Origin: Candidatus Aminicenantota bacterium
GTDB lineage: Bacteria > Acidobacteriota > Aminicenantia > Aminicenantales > Aminicenantaceae
Length of the DNA: 39,509 bases
Direction of reading: 5' to 3'
Assembly (NCBI GenBank): GCA_021162615.1
Contig: JAGGYH010000132.1
Span: 1-39,509, forward strand
The notes under the pieces are model-generated. The model did not search any database and was not told the DNA's origin. It saw nothing but the letters and a program-made list of their open reading frames with translations. Below, piece by piece: positions 23,736 to 32,488 of the stretch (positions are counted from its first letter, which is position 1; each line of letters opens with the position of its first letter). Both the position numbers and the translations under genes were made by a program.

Positions 23736-25103
23736 ATGAAACATATTCGCAATTCTTTCTTTTTTCTGATCTTTTCATTTCTAGTTCTAACCGGTTTATC
23801 CGGGAACCTTTTCTCCCAGGGAAACACCACAGCTGATGTCAAAGACAGCCGCAACATACTTCCCGAGAAAAAAAGGGCGGAAGTCATGAACCAATGGCTG
23901 GAATGGAGGCTCGATCATATTATTCCCATGTTAATGAGAAGAGAAAATATAGACCTCTGGCTTATCATAAACCGGGAATACAATGAAGACCCGGTTTATA
24001 TGTCTCTGGTCCCGGAACCCACCATGGCTGCCCGCAGAACATCTGTCCTTATGTTTTACGACCGGGGGGAAGAAAAAGGAATCGAAAGACTGTCAGGAAG
24101 CTATTACGGAATGGGAAAATGGTACAGAACCACTTGGGAAGATAAAAAGAAAAAGCAGTTCGAAAGCCTGGCTGATTTCATAAAAAAAATCAACCCGAAA
24201 AAAATTGGGATCAATGTTTCGCCTACTTTCAGATTTGGGGACGGCCTGACCGCAAGCATGAAGGAAAAGCTGGAACAAGCACTGGGCCCTGAACTTTCTT
24301 CAAGATTCGTGTCCGCTGAAAACCTGTGCCTTGGCTGGTTGGAGACACGGAGTCCTCAGGAACTCAGTGTATACCGCCATATCTGCGGCATTGCCCATGA
24401 TATCATAGCCGAGTTCTTTTCCAACGAAGTCATTACTCCTGATATCACTACCACTGATGATGTCGTCTGGTGGATCCGCCAAAAATATACTGATTTGGGT
24501 CTGGATACATGGTTTCAGCCTTCCGTAAGCATTCAGAGATATGAAAAAACAGCGGAAAAATACAAAGAAAATCCGGAAGTCATCCGGAGAGGAGACCTGC
24601 TTCACTGTGATATCGGCATAAAATACCTCGGACTCTGCACGGACATGCAGTGGCAGGCTTATGTATGCAAAACAGGCGAAGATGACGCCCCTGAAGGCAT
24701 TAAAAAAGCTCTGGACCGGGCTCTCAAGGTCGCTGATATTTTCATGAACGAATTTAGAGTTGGGAGGACAGGAAACGAGATCACAGATACAGCTATGAAA
24801 AAAGCAGCTGAGGCAGGACTCAGACCTCTTATTTATTCCCATCCCCTAGGATTTCACGGCCATGCTGCCGGATGCTCCATGGATGCCAGGGATCCAGAAA
24901 GCGCACCCGAAGGAATACGCACGGAAATGGAGTATACCCTGCATTACAACACCTGCTATGCAATTGAATTCAGCAGCATCACAAGTGTTCCGGAATGGGG
25001 CGGGCAGGATGTCAGAATCGGTTTTGAAGAAGACGGCGTCTTTACCAAGGACGGATGTCATTTTATAGACGGATGCCAGAAAAAAATACTTATAATAAAA
25101 TAA
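23736..25103 (+). CDS. Exported M24-family metallopeptidase (Xaa-Pro aminopeptidase/creatinase fold)
   Basis: The 455-residue protein has a signal peptide (NSFFFLIFSFLVLTGLSGNLF). The creatinase-like N-domain (about 45-200) has IDLWLIINREYNEDPVYMSL. The M24 pita-bread domain (about 210-455) shows metal ligands in order: D292 and D303 (LHCDIGIKYLGLCTDMQW), His in HPLGFHGHAAG, Glu in YAIEFSS and Glu in RIGFEEDG. All five positions appear present, so activity on proline-containing peptides in the periplasm is plausible; creatinase-type hydrolases share the fold. It has ribosome-binding site AAGGAG and is followed 31 bp later by the DUF1015 gene, probably co-transcribed. Confidence 0.9.
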   Translation: MKHIRNSFFFLIFSFLVLTGLSGNLFSQGNTTADVKDSRNILPEKKRAEVMNQWLEWRLDHIIPMLMRRENIDLWLIINREYNEDPVYMSLVPEPTMAARRTSVLMFYDRGEEKGIERLSGSYYGMGKWYRTTWEDKKKKQFESLADFIKKINPKKIGINVSPTFRFGDGLTASMKEKLEQALGPELSSRFVSAENLCLGWLETRSPQELSVYRHICGIAHDIIAEFFSNEVITPDITTTDDVVWWIRQKYTDLGLDTWFQPSVSIQRYEKTAEKYKENPEVIRRGDLLHCDIGIKYLGLCTDMQWQAYVCKTGEDDAPEGIKKALDRALKVADIFMNEFRVGRTGNEITDTAMKKAAEAGLRPLIYSHPLGFHGHAAGCSMDARDPESAPEGIRTEMEYTLHYNTCYAIEFSSITSVPEWGGQDVRIGFEEDGVFTKDGCHFIDGCQKKILIIK

Positions 25104-25134
25104 CATGAACCACAAAAGATAAAGGGAGTTTAAT

Positions 25135-26382
25135 ATGGCTGTATTAAGAAAATTCAAAGCTTTAAGACCCAAAAAAGGGCTGGAAGAAAAAGTCGCATCC
25201 TATCCCTATGATGTGCTGAACAGTAAAGAAGCAAGGGAATTGGTTAAAGGGAATCCTTACTCTTTCCTGCATGTGGTCAAACCTGAAGTGGATTTGCCCG
25301 AAGGCACTGACCTGTATTCTGAGCCGGTCTATGATAAAGCAAGAGAAAATCTCGATAAATTCATTAATGAAGGGATCCTGATCAAAGAAGACCGCCCCAA
25401 GCTGTATATATACAGACAAAAAATGGGAAAAAGAGAGCAGTACGGCATCGTAGGGTGTGTATCTGCAGAAGACTATAACAAGGATGTCATAAAAAAACAC
25501 GAACACACCCGGCCGGCAAAAGAAGCGGACCGGATAAAACACGTTTACCGGACAAATGCAAACGCAGGCCCTGTTTTTTTAACATATAAAGCAAAACCAA
25601 ATATAGACAGGTTAGTCAAAAAAGCTACTAAAGAAAGACCTGTCTACGACTTTACCGCATCTGATGGGATAGGACATACGGTTTGGGTCATTGAAGACGA
25701 TTCATTATCCGACAGGCTTATCCGGGAATTCGGCAAAATCGATTATATCTATGTCGCAGACGGGCATCACCGCTCCGCATCAGGAGCAAGGGTCGCTGAG
25801 ATGAAAAAAGCAGCCAATCCCCATCACACAGGAGATGAAGAATATAATTTTTTCCTTGCGGTTTTGTTTCCGGATAACCAGCTTCACATTATGGACTACA
25901 ACCGGGTGCTGAAGAATCTTAACGGACACAGTTCTGATGAATTATTTCAAAGCCTGGAAGAATACTTCATAATCAAGAAAACAGGCCCGAAACCTTTTAA
26001 ACCAAAGAAAAAAGGTACATTCGGTATGTATTGTGACAAGAACTGGTACAAACTAATAGCAAAATCCGAACACATGGAAAAGCATGACCCTGTTGAAAGC
26101 CTGGATATTTCTTACCTGCAGAAAAATCTGCTGGAGCCCTTTTTCGGAATCAAAGATCCCCGGACCAGCGATGATATTGACTTTGTCGGAGGAATCAGAG
26201 GACTCGAAGAACTGGTAAAACTGGTGGACAGCGGTCAGTTCAAAGTCGCCTTTGCCCTTTACCCCACATCGGTCAAAGAGCTCATGGATATAGCTGATTC
26301 AGGAAGAGTGATGCCTCCAAAATCTACCTGGTTCGAGCCCAAATTAAGAAGCGGCCTTCTTGTGCACATGCTTGAAGATTAG
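25135..26382 (+). CDS. DUF1015 family protein
   Basis: The 415-residue cytoplasmic protein carries hallmark DUF1015 motifs: FKALRPKKGLEEKVASYPYDVL at the start, NPYSFLHVVKPE, HEHTRPAKEADRIKH, YVADGHHRSASGARV and FFLAVLFPDNQLHIMDYNR. The C-terminal part ends ALYPTSVKELMDIADSGRVM and STWFEPKLRSGL. Length fits the family (about 400-430). From memory these genes often sit with serine-biosynthesis genes, and the DGHHR motif recalls the ParB-like serine kinases SerK/SbnI, so a nucleotide-dependent phosphotransfer role is conceivable but unproven. It has ribosome-binding site AAGGGAG. A PhzF fragment follows. Confidence 0.92.
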   Translation: MAVLRKFKALRPKKGLEEKVASYPYDVLNSKEARELVKGNPYSFLHVVKPEVDLPEGTDLYSEPVYDKARENLDKFINEGILIKEDRPKLYIYRQKMGKREQYGIVGCVSAEDYNKDVIKKHEHTRPAKEADRIKHVYRTNANAGPVFLTYKAKPNIDRLVKKATKERPVYDFTASDGIGHTVWVIEDDSLSDRLIREFGKIDYIYVADGHHRSASGARVAEMKKAANPHHTGDEEYNFFLAVLFPDNQLHIMDYNRVLKNLNGHSSDELFQSLEEYFIIKKTGPKPFKPKKKGTFGMYCDKNWYKLIAKSEHMEKHDPVESLDISYLQKNLLEPFFGIKDPRTSDDIDFVGGIRGLEELVKLVDSGQFKVAFALYPTSVKELMDIADSGRVMPPKSTWFEPKLRSGLLVHMLED

Positions 26383-26466
26383 AGTCAATCTTTCTCATTT
26401 TGTCTTATTGCCAAATTTTTAGATACAAAAAAAAATACAATGAATGATCAAAGGAAAGAAAAATGA

Positions 26467-26640
26467 CCGCTTTTTTTATTCACCGCGAAATTGATCCTGG
26501 TCTTTAGTCCTGAAACGTATCACAAGGAGAATGACCTTAACGTAAGAGTGTTTGGCGATTATTATCAAGTTCCGGAGGATCCTGCAACCAGAAGTGCGAA
26601 CGGCTGTCTGGCAGGGTATCTCGTCAAGCAAAGATGCTTG
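26467..26640 (+). pseudogene. Fragment of a PhzF-family isomerase gene
   Basis: After an in-frame TGA (26464-26466) the plus strand reads VFSPETYHKENDLNVRVF and then YYQVPEDPATRSANGCLAGY up to about 26640. This is the PhzF-family C-terminal signature (usually EDPATGSANG), with the glycine of the phosphate-binding-like loop changed to Arg. Homology stops after LVKQRCLG, and the frame then runs into the antisense of the next gene. No N-terminal half is present upstream. It is a decayed remnant of roughly 55 codons; the rest of 26383-26659 shows no other gene. Confidence 0.7.
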
Positions 26641-26659
26641 GGATTTCCTGTACTGTTTC

Positions 26660-27166
26660 TTATTCCGGCTGACGGATCATTTTTAAAAGCTCTTTTTCTT
26701 TTTTTATCCCTTCCAGAATCAGAGGCAGGAGAGTCTTCAAGTCTTCCTGTGAATAACTGCATTCCTTTATTTCTACGGTATTCTCCGTTATCAAACAGTC
26801 TATATCTTTGATGTCTTTAGCTAATCCCTGGTAGTTCTTACTGCCCTCGTCTTCGTAATAAGTGATTTGAATGGAAAATATTTGTTGGTTTTTAGAAAAA
26901 TAACTGAACACTAAAATGTGTTCTTCCCTGTTTTCCCTCCGTCCGTCCAGGTCAAAATGGAACTCTCTTTTCAAAAAATCTTCCCCTTCTCTCTGGCCCA
27001 TATCTTTGACTTCATCATAGATTTCCAGGATGATTTTTTCAGGGTCTTTGATTTTTTCTTCGTTCTTAGCTCTGTATATTCCATTCAAATCACCGTATCC
27101 CATAGAAAAGAATATAAAAAGAGCGGCTGTTACGAATCCGGGGAAAAAGAGAAAAGCTTTTTTCAC
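26660..27166 (-). CDS. Small exported protein of unknown function
   Basis: The 168-residue protein starts at GTG 27166 (MKKAFLFFPGFVTAALFIFF), with an N-terminal export or anchor signal. A charged, mixed alpha/beta domain follows with KIILEIYDEVKDMGQREGED, then HILVFSYFSKNQQIFSIQITYYED, and a Lys/Glu-rich C-terminal helix. AAGG lies only two bases before the GTG and no ATG is available in frame before an upstream stop, so the start is somewhat uncertain. It follows the large kinase gene by 62 bp in the same direction and may be co-transcribed. I do not recognise the family. Confidence 0.7.
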   Translation of the reverse strand: MKKAFLFFPGFVTAALFIFFSMGYGDLNGIYRAKNEEKIKDPEKIILEIYDEVKDMGQREGEDFLKREFHFDLDGRRENREEHILVFSYFSKNQQIFSIQITYYEDEGSKNYQGLAKDIKDIDCLITENTVEIKECSYSQEDLKTLLPLILEGIKKEKELLKMIRQPE

Positions 27167-27228
27167 TTCCTTATCAATATCGGATTTTCCGAAGAAAAAG
27201 TCAATTTTTTCTGACTAAAAGCTCTTTT

Positions 27229-30200
27229 CTAGAGGGACTGGCTCCTTGTGCGAACCTCCTTTTTAAGAGGAAAACCTTCATCTGCATTTTCCCATATATT
27301 CAGAAGTTCGCTATAATACTTTTTCGCTTCCTTTTTGAAACCTTTGTCCTCAAGTATCCTGCCCATCAAATAGAGATTTTTAGAGAAAAAGTAATCCCCT
27401 TCCATTCTTAAATTCCTATCGTCAAAAATCTCCTTAAGAATGTTCTGGGCACTATCGAGATCCAGGGATCTATAATAAGCCTCTGCAGCAGCATTCAGGA
27501 ACCACGCTCTCATCTCGTCATGAGCGGACAGAAGAGTTAGCCCTTTCCTGAACTCACTCACAGCTTCATCAGTTCTGCCTTTCTCTGACTGGATGAAACC
27601 GTGGGCCAGGTAATAAAGCCTCATCTCCTTTTGATTCATTCCTTTCTGTATCATGGTCTTGAGTTTCTCTGCGCCCTTTTCAGCTTCGTCTAAAGAGCCT
27701 GTTCTTAAATCCACAAGGCATCTGAAAAACTGAGCCTGCCTCTGGAAGCTTAAATTTTCAATGCTTAAAGCCATGTCTTCGGCTTCTGATAAGGCGGATG
27801 TGCTTTTATCCGGTTCATCCTGGAGAAAATACAGGTACGCTTTTATTAATTTCCAGTTAGCCTCCAGGGATGGATCCTCAATGACTTGAGCCATCTCTAT
27901 GCCTTCTGTTACCTGTTCCTCGGCTTCTTGAAACCGGCCCTGCATTAAATACAACTTATAAAGCAAATATCTTCCTGTATTATGGATATTGGGATTTTCA
28001 GTCTCCAGAAGCTTTGTGAACTCGACTTCTGCCTTTTCCAGTTCCCCTCTCATCTGATAAACAGAGCCTCTTATTTCATATTGATTTTCAAAAGATGGAT
28101 TCACGGATAAAATTTTATCTAATTCTTCTTGTACCCGGTCAAACCAGCCCTGCATCATCAAGACCCGGGCAAGGTCTGCTCTAACATATATGCTCTCTCT
28201 GATATTATCCAAATAAAATTCGAGGACTTCGGCTGCTCTGTCAAGCTGTCCTTTTGCTGTATAGGCATTGGCTAAGTTCGTATAACTCTGAAGCCCTCTG
28301 GCTTTACTCTCTCTGCTCACTGATAAACGTTCGACCGCGTCATCCCATCTTTCTACAGTCATATACAGAAGACCGAGATTGTTGTTTGCGATCTCATCTT
28401 CAGGGTATAGTTCCAATAATTTTTCATAGGCCTCTATGGATTTATCATAGGTCTTTTCAGTCTGACGAAAATATTCTGCAGTAATGCTGTACTGCTCTCG
28501 CTTTGATACATGTGCCCTTTTTTCATAAGCCTTTTCAAGATTTTTAACCGCTTCACTTTGATAACCGAGATTGGAGTAACATATATAAAGCCCCCTATAG
28601 GCCATGGCAAATCCCGGGTCGATAGCCACGGCGGCTTCCAGTAAAGGGATCGCCTTCAAATATTCCCCCTGGCTTTTATAGTTCTCCCCATCTCTGTAGT
28701 ATCGATAGGCATCCTGGGAATCTGTTGTGATCTCCCTTATGTTCAGGTCTATATCTCCCTGTATATCCGAAGATGACAGTTTAAAGTCCTCCTTGACCAA
28801 CTTTGTGAGCTGATCCACTAAATCAAAAAGGCTCTCTTCTCCTATCCCTTCCACCTGTTCTCTTCCGATTATCCTCTCCGTCTCAGCCTCAAGCAAACTG
28901 GTATTCACTCTTAATGTATCTCCGGCTTTTGTGAGCCGTCCCGTAAGAATATAAGTCACACCGGTTTTTGACGCTACATCTTTTAAATTTTTTGAGGAAT
29001 AGGTTTCGGACTGCTCCAGATTCAATTCCTTTAATACATCAAACAGCTTCTCTCCGCTTAATACTTTTAAAAATCTTGACTGTCCGAGGTCAGCGATAAG
29101 AAGGTCAGAAAGAGCTTTTCTCCAGTGGTCAAAACTCTCATCCCCGGTATTGTTTTCAAAATGCATGACAGCCAGAGAAGGTCTGGCTCCTTCGGAAACC
29201 ACAGTCCTCTGGTGCCAAAGGACTTTCCATACAATAAAACCTATGACAAAAAGGGAGATGACTATCAACACAGGAGTCAGAACCTTTTTTAAGTTGAATT
29301 TTACCGTGATCTCCCTGGAAGCCGTGGTCTTCCTCTTAGGCAGAACCTTGTCGGTCTCAGGCATCTGCTTTTCTATCTCTCTCAATTCAGCCAGCAGCTC
29401 ACCGACATCTTGATACCGTTCATCTGCTTTTTTCTGTAAACATTTAAGAATCAGCCGGCTTATATTTTCCGGTATCTGAGAGTTGATCCGCCTGGGATTC
29501 AAAGGTTTTTCTGATTTCTGCTTTACAGCTACGCTTAAGGGAGTTTTTCCTTCAAAAGGAAGCCTTCCTGTGAGCATTTCATAAAGGATAATACCAAATG
29601 AATAAATATCAGTCCGGCCGTCAATCTCATTGCCTTCAACCTGCTCCGGAGACATATATTCAGGCGTGCCTACGATAACACCTTCTTCGGTTATTCCTTC
29701 TGACTTGATAGACCGTGCAATACCAAAATCCATGATTTTAGCATTTCCCTCACTATCGATCATGACATTCTGAGGTTTCAAATCCCGGTGGACAACACCT
29801 AACCGGTGCGCTTCGTTCAAGCCTTCACAAATCTGACGGGCAATGATAACAGCCTTGCCCACAGTCAACTGTCCCACCCGGTAGATAAGCGATTTCAAAT
29901 CCTCCCCTGAAACATATTCCATTGATATATAGTGAATCCCCTCATATTCGCTTAAGTCAAACACACGGCAGATATTCCGGTGAGAGATCTTTCTCGTCAA
30001 TCTCAATTCATTACGGAAACGCTGAAGCGTCTTCTCATCAGAGGCGATTTCAGGATTCAGGATTTTTAAAGCCATGTTCTCATCTATATTGATATCCCTC
30101 GCCTTATAAACGCCCCCCATTCCCCCTTTCCCGAGCTTCTCGAGAATATGATATCTATCCGCAAATGTGCTTCCGACTTTCATGTCAGCAATGGATGTCA

Positions 30201-30315
30201 CAAGAGTCTTTGTATCAGATGTAGATCCCTTTGACTTTGTTTCCAGAGAGGCCCCGCAGTTTCCGCAAAATTTTGTACCAGGTCTGTTTTCAGTCCTGCA
30301 CTTAGGGCATCTCAT
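27229..30315 (-). CDS. Membrane Ser/Thr protein kinase with zinc ribbon, TolB-like and TPR domains
   Basis: The 1028-residue protein starts at ATG 30315. A zinc ribbon (C3, C6, C17, C20: CPKC and CGNC) precedes a Hanks-type kinase domain (about 55-310): LGKGGMGGVYKARD, ALKIL, HRDLKPQNVMID, DFGIARS and GTPEYMSPEQVEG. One membrane segment follows (about 345-367). Outside are a TolB-like/adenylate-cyclase-associated domain (about 375-530; PSLAVMHFENNTGD, YILTGRLTKAGDTLRVNTSL) and a long TPR array (about 545-1015). Catalytic residues are complete. The frame runs up to TTG 30369, but that codon is the -35 box of the promoter. It probably relays an envelope signal sensed by the periplasmic TPR domain to cytoplasmic targets. 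Confidence 0.94.
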   Translation of the reverse strand: MRCPKCRTENRPGTKFCGNCGASLETKSKGSTSDTKTLVTSIADMKVGSTFADRYHILEKLGKGGMGGVYKARDINIDENMALKILNPEIASDEKTLQRFRNELRLTRKISHRNICRVFDLSEYEGIHYISMEYVSGEDLKSLIYRVGQLTVGKAVIIARQICEGLNEAHRLGVVHRDLKPQNVMIDSEGNAKIMDFGIARSIKSEGITEEGVIVGTPEYMSPEQVEGNEIDGRTDIYSFGIILYEMLTGRLPFEGKTPLSVAVKQKSEKPLNPRRINSQIPENISRLILKCLQKKADERYQDVGELLAELREIEKQMPETDKVLPKRKTTASREITVKFNLKKVLTPVLIVISLFVIGFIVWKVLWHQRTVVSEGARPSLAVMHFENNTGDESFDHWRKALSDLLIADLGQSRFLKVLSGEKLFDVLKELNLEQSETYSSKNLKDVASKTGVTYILTGRLTKAGDTLRVNTSLLEAETERIIGREQVEGIGEESLFDLVDQLTKLVKEDFKLSSSDIQGDIDLNIREITTDSQDAYRYYRDGENYKSQGEYLKAIPLLEAAVAIDPGFAMAYRGLYICYSNLGYQSEAVKNLEKAYEKRAHVSKREQYSITAEYFRQTEKTYDKSIEAYEKLLELYPEDEIANNNLGLLYMTVERWDDAVERLSVSRESKARGLQSYTNLANAYTAKGQLDRAAEVLEFYLDNIRESIYVRADLARVLMMQGWFDRVQEELDKILSVNPSFENQYEIRGSVYQMRGELEKAEVEFTKLLETENPNIHNTGRYLLYKLYLMQGRFQEAEEQVTEGIEMAQVIEDPSLEANWKLIKAYLYFLQDEPDKSTSALSEAEDMALSIENLSFQRQAQFFRCLVDLRTGSLDEAEKGAEKLKTMIQKGMNQKEMRLYYLAHGFIQSEKGRTDEAVSEFRKGLTLLSAHDEMRAWFLNAAAEAYYRSLDLDSAQNILKEIFDDRNLRMEGDYFFSKNLYLMGRILEDKGFKKEAKKYYSELLNIWENADEGFPLKKEVRTRSQSL

Positions 30316-30318
30316 TGA

Positions 30319-30405
30319 TTCATCATCCAGGTTAATTAAGACTATAGTAATATACGCACAAATAGTCAATTCAGTTGCTAACCTGACCTATTCATCTTCC
30401 AGGTT
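30319..30405 (-). repeat. Dispersed-repeat ends in the kinase promoter region
   Basis: TTCATCATCCAGGTT (30319-30333) lies between the predicted kinase transcript start and its ATG. A minimal element at 30380-30405 opens with AACCTGACCTATTCA and closes with TTCATCTTCCAGGTT, the two sharing their central bases. These match the ends of the copies at 18216, 23298 and 33036. Confidence 0.7.
30341..30369 (-). promoter_or_regulatory. Sigma-70 promoter of the kinase gene
   Basis: On the minus strand TTGACT (30369-30364), 17 bases and TATAGT (30346-30341) form a good promoter. The predicted start is near 30334, 19 bases before the ATG at 30315. Confidence 0.72.
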
Positions 30406-30448
30406 AAAAAGAAAATTGATTTAAAATGAGTTAAAGTATAAATTAGAT

Positions 30449-30476
30449 AATCTGGATTATGAACAAGTCGAGGTTG
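30449..30476 (+). repeat. Dispersed-repeat left end next to copy B
   Basis: The segment AATCTGGATTATGAAC followed by AAGTCGAGGTTG matches 33036-33063 with a few changes, and matches the reverse complement of 23653-23680. It precedes inverted-repeat copy B by 12 bases. No matching right end is seen after 30678, so this copy looks incomplete. Confidence 0.65.
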
Positions 30477-30488
30477 AAGAGAGCTTAA

Positions 30489-30678
30489 TGAAATTCAGGT
30501 GTGGCTGAAGCGACATTGAAGATTTAGCCTTCGGAGTGTTGTGTTTGAGGGAACTCGGCAAAGCCGAGCTGTGAGCATGTTTGACCCACGGACGGGGGGA
30601 GTTGCGCAGCAGCCGAAAACACAGTACGAAGAATGGCGTTAAAAATCTTTAGCGAGCACAAGCCATATCTGAATTTCA
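30489..30678 (+). repeat. Inverted-repeat element, copy B (190 bp)
   Basis: The terminal inverted repeats are TGAAATTCAGGTGTGG and the complement of TGAAATTCAGATATGG. It matches the reverse complement of copy A (23453-23641) with about 19 differences. An internal perfect hairpin CTCGGC-AAA-GCCGAG is present. It ends 47 bp before the esterase ATG, so promoter elements for that gene may lie in or just beyond it. The 30406-30725 gap holds no gene. Confidence 0.82.
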
Positions 30679-30725
30679 GAGCATAGACCAGATTAAGTGA
30701 GAGATACTTTAAGGAGAGAATAAAA

Positions 30726-32486
30726 ATGAGAAAAAGACATCTAAAGAGTCATGCCATCCCGGCTGTTTTATTCATTACCGTTTTTTTGGTTATGATAAGC
30801 TGCCAAACAAGTGAATCAAATCAAAGAACAAATCTGAAATTTGCTATTTCCTTCCCCGAAGAACTCTGTAAAGAACCTTTAGACGGCCGGCTTCTCCTGA
30901 TGATATCCAGCGACGGAAAGGCAGAACCCAGGTTTCAAATATCTGATGGGCCGGATAGCCAGCTGATCTTCGGGATAGACGTAGAGGGATTAACTCCCGG
31001 GGAAGAAGCAGTGATCGACGCGGATGTGTTCGGATATCCTCTAAAAAGCATATCTGACATCCCAGAAGGAACATACTTTGTGCAGGCGCTTCTTCACAAA
31101 TACGAGACCTTTAACCGGGCCGATGGCTACACTGTCAAGCTTCCCATGGACAGAGGGGAAGGCCAGAGATGGAATCAAGCACCGGGAAACCTGTACAGCA
31201 CCCCTGTGAAAATCAGTTTAGATCCTGAAAAAGAGCAAACAATAGAAATAGAAATGGATAAAAAAATCCCTCCCATCCCTGATCCACCTGAAACAAAATA
31301 CATCAAACACGTAAAAATCCAAAGCAAGCTGCTGAGCGAATTCTGGGGGCGGCCCATGCATCTGGGCGCCCATGTACTTCTTCCGGAAGGATTTGAGGAG
31401 CATCCTGATGCAAAATATCCCCTGGTCATCTTTCACGGGCATTTCCCGTACACTTTCGGCGGATTCAGGGAAGAGCGACCGGATAAAAGCACAGAACCTG
31501 TATACAGTGACAGATTTGATGTGGAAGGCTACAACCTCATCCAGCAGGAATATGCTTATAAATTTTATAAGGACTGGACAGGACCTGATTTCCCGCGGGT
31601 GCTCGTCATTGAAATCCAGCATGCCAATCCCTATTACGATGACTCCTATGCTGTGAACTCTGCCAATCTCGGCCCGTATGGAGATGCGATCACCTATGAA
31701 CTGATCCCGTATATCGAAAAACAGTTCAGAGGCATCGGCAAAGGATGGTCCCGGTTCCTGTACGGAGGTTCTACCGGAGGATGGGAAGCTCTTGCCGTTC
31801 AGGTATTCTATCCGGACGAATACAACGGATGCTTTGCCGCCTGCCCTGATCCGATTGACTTCCGGGCTTACACCATTGTCAATATATACGAGAATAAAAA
31901 CGCCTATTTCCTGGACAGCCAGTGGAAGAAAACTCCAAGGCCTGGAACAAGGGATTATCTTGGCAAAATAAGCTGCACTCTTGAAGAGATGAACCATAGA
32001 GAACTTGTTCTGGGAACAAACTCGCGTTCTGGTCAGCAGTGGGATATCTGGCAGGCTGTGTATTCTCCAGTCGGAGAGGATGGATACCCCAAGCCTATTT
32101 GGGATAAGAAAACAGGTGACATAGACCCTGAGGTGGCTGAATACTGGAGGGAAAATTATGACCTGCGCTCTATTCTGGAAAGAGACTGGGAGACTCTGGG
32201 TCCCAAACTCACAGGGAAAATCCACATCTACTGCGGAGATATGGATAATTATTATCTAAACAATGCAGTCTATCTTATGGAAGAATTCCTGGAAAGCACG
32301 AAAGAACCCTACTATAACGGAGAAGTTGATTATGGAGACCGCGCAGAGCACTGCTGGAACGGGGACCATGAAAGGCCCAATGCCATTTCAAGGCTCAGAT
32401 ACAATCAAATGTTCATTCCAAAAATCGTCCAGAGGATACTGGAGACAGCTCCTGAAGGAGCGGATTTAAAAAGCTGGAGATACTGA
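30726..32486 (+). CDS. Lipoprotein esterase (esterase D / enterochelin-esterase-like alpha/beta hydrolase)
   Basis: The 586-residue protein has a lipobox at the end of its signal peptide (LFITVFLVMISC). A beta-rich N-terminal domain (about 35-185) has RFQISDGPDSQLIFGIDV and IPEGTYFVQALLHKYETF. The alpha/beta hydrolase domain (about 195-585) has YPLVIFHGHFPYTFGG, LVIEIQHANPYYDDSYAVNS and nucleophile S349 in FLYGGSTGGWEAL. Probable acid and His lie in IYCGDMDNYY and AEHCWNGDHERPN. This two-domain form resembles large putative esterases of soil and subsurface bacteria; the substrate is unknown. Ribosome-binding site AAGGAG precedes the ATG. It converges on the small barrel gene with 2 bp between stops. 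Confidence 0.88.
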   Translation: MRKRHLKSHAIPAVLFITVFLVMISCQTSESNQRTNLKFAISFPEELCKEPLDGRLLLMISSDGKAEPRFQISDGPDSQLIFGIDVEGLTPGEEAVIDADVFGYPLKSISDIPEGTYFVQALLHKYETFNRADGYTVKLPMDRGEGQRWNQAPGNLYSTPVKISLDPEKEQTIEIEMDKKIPPIPDPPETKYIKHVKIQSKLLSEFWGRPMHLGAHVLLPEGFEEHPDAKYPLVIFHGHFPYTFGGFREERPDKSTEPVYSDRFDVEGYNLIQQEYAYKFYKDWTGPDFPRVLVIEIQHANPYYDDSYAVNSANLGPYGDAITYELIPYIEKQFRGIGKGWSRFLYGGSTGGWEALAVQVFYPDEYNGCFAACPDPIDFRAYTIVNIYENKNAYFLDSQWKKTPRPGTRDYLGKISCTLEEMNHRELVLGTNSRSGQQWDIWQAVYSPVGEDGYPKPIWDKKTGDIDPEVAEYWRENYDLRSILERDWETLGPKLTGKIHIYCGDMDNYYLNNAVYLMEEFLESTKEPYYNGEVDYGDRAEHCWNGDHERPNAISRLRYNQMFIPKIVQRILETAPEGADLKSWRY

Positions 32487-32488
32487 TG

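Noticed and set aside
24300-24842. 180-codon open frame antisense to the M24 peptidase
   Set aside because: It lies wholly inside the peptidase coding region with all metal ligands on the plus strand; Cys/Phe/Ser-rich shadow.
26491-26811. 106-codon plus-strand frame taken as one gene
   Set aside because: Only the first roughly 50 codons resemble PhzF; the rest is the antisense of the small exported protein gene, so only a fragment is annotated.
30481-30678. Inverted-repeat copy B considered as a transposase-bearing insertion sequence
   Set aside because: No open frame of transposase type and only 190 bp long; reported as a non-coding element.
31218-32225. 335-codon open frame antisense to the esterase gene
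   Set aside because: The plus strand encodes a lipoprotein esterase with signal peptide and GGSTGGW nucleophile motif; the antisense frame has no domain pattern and no start context.
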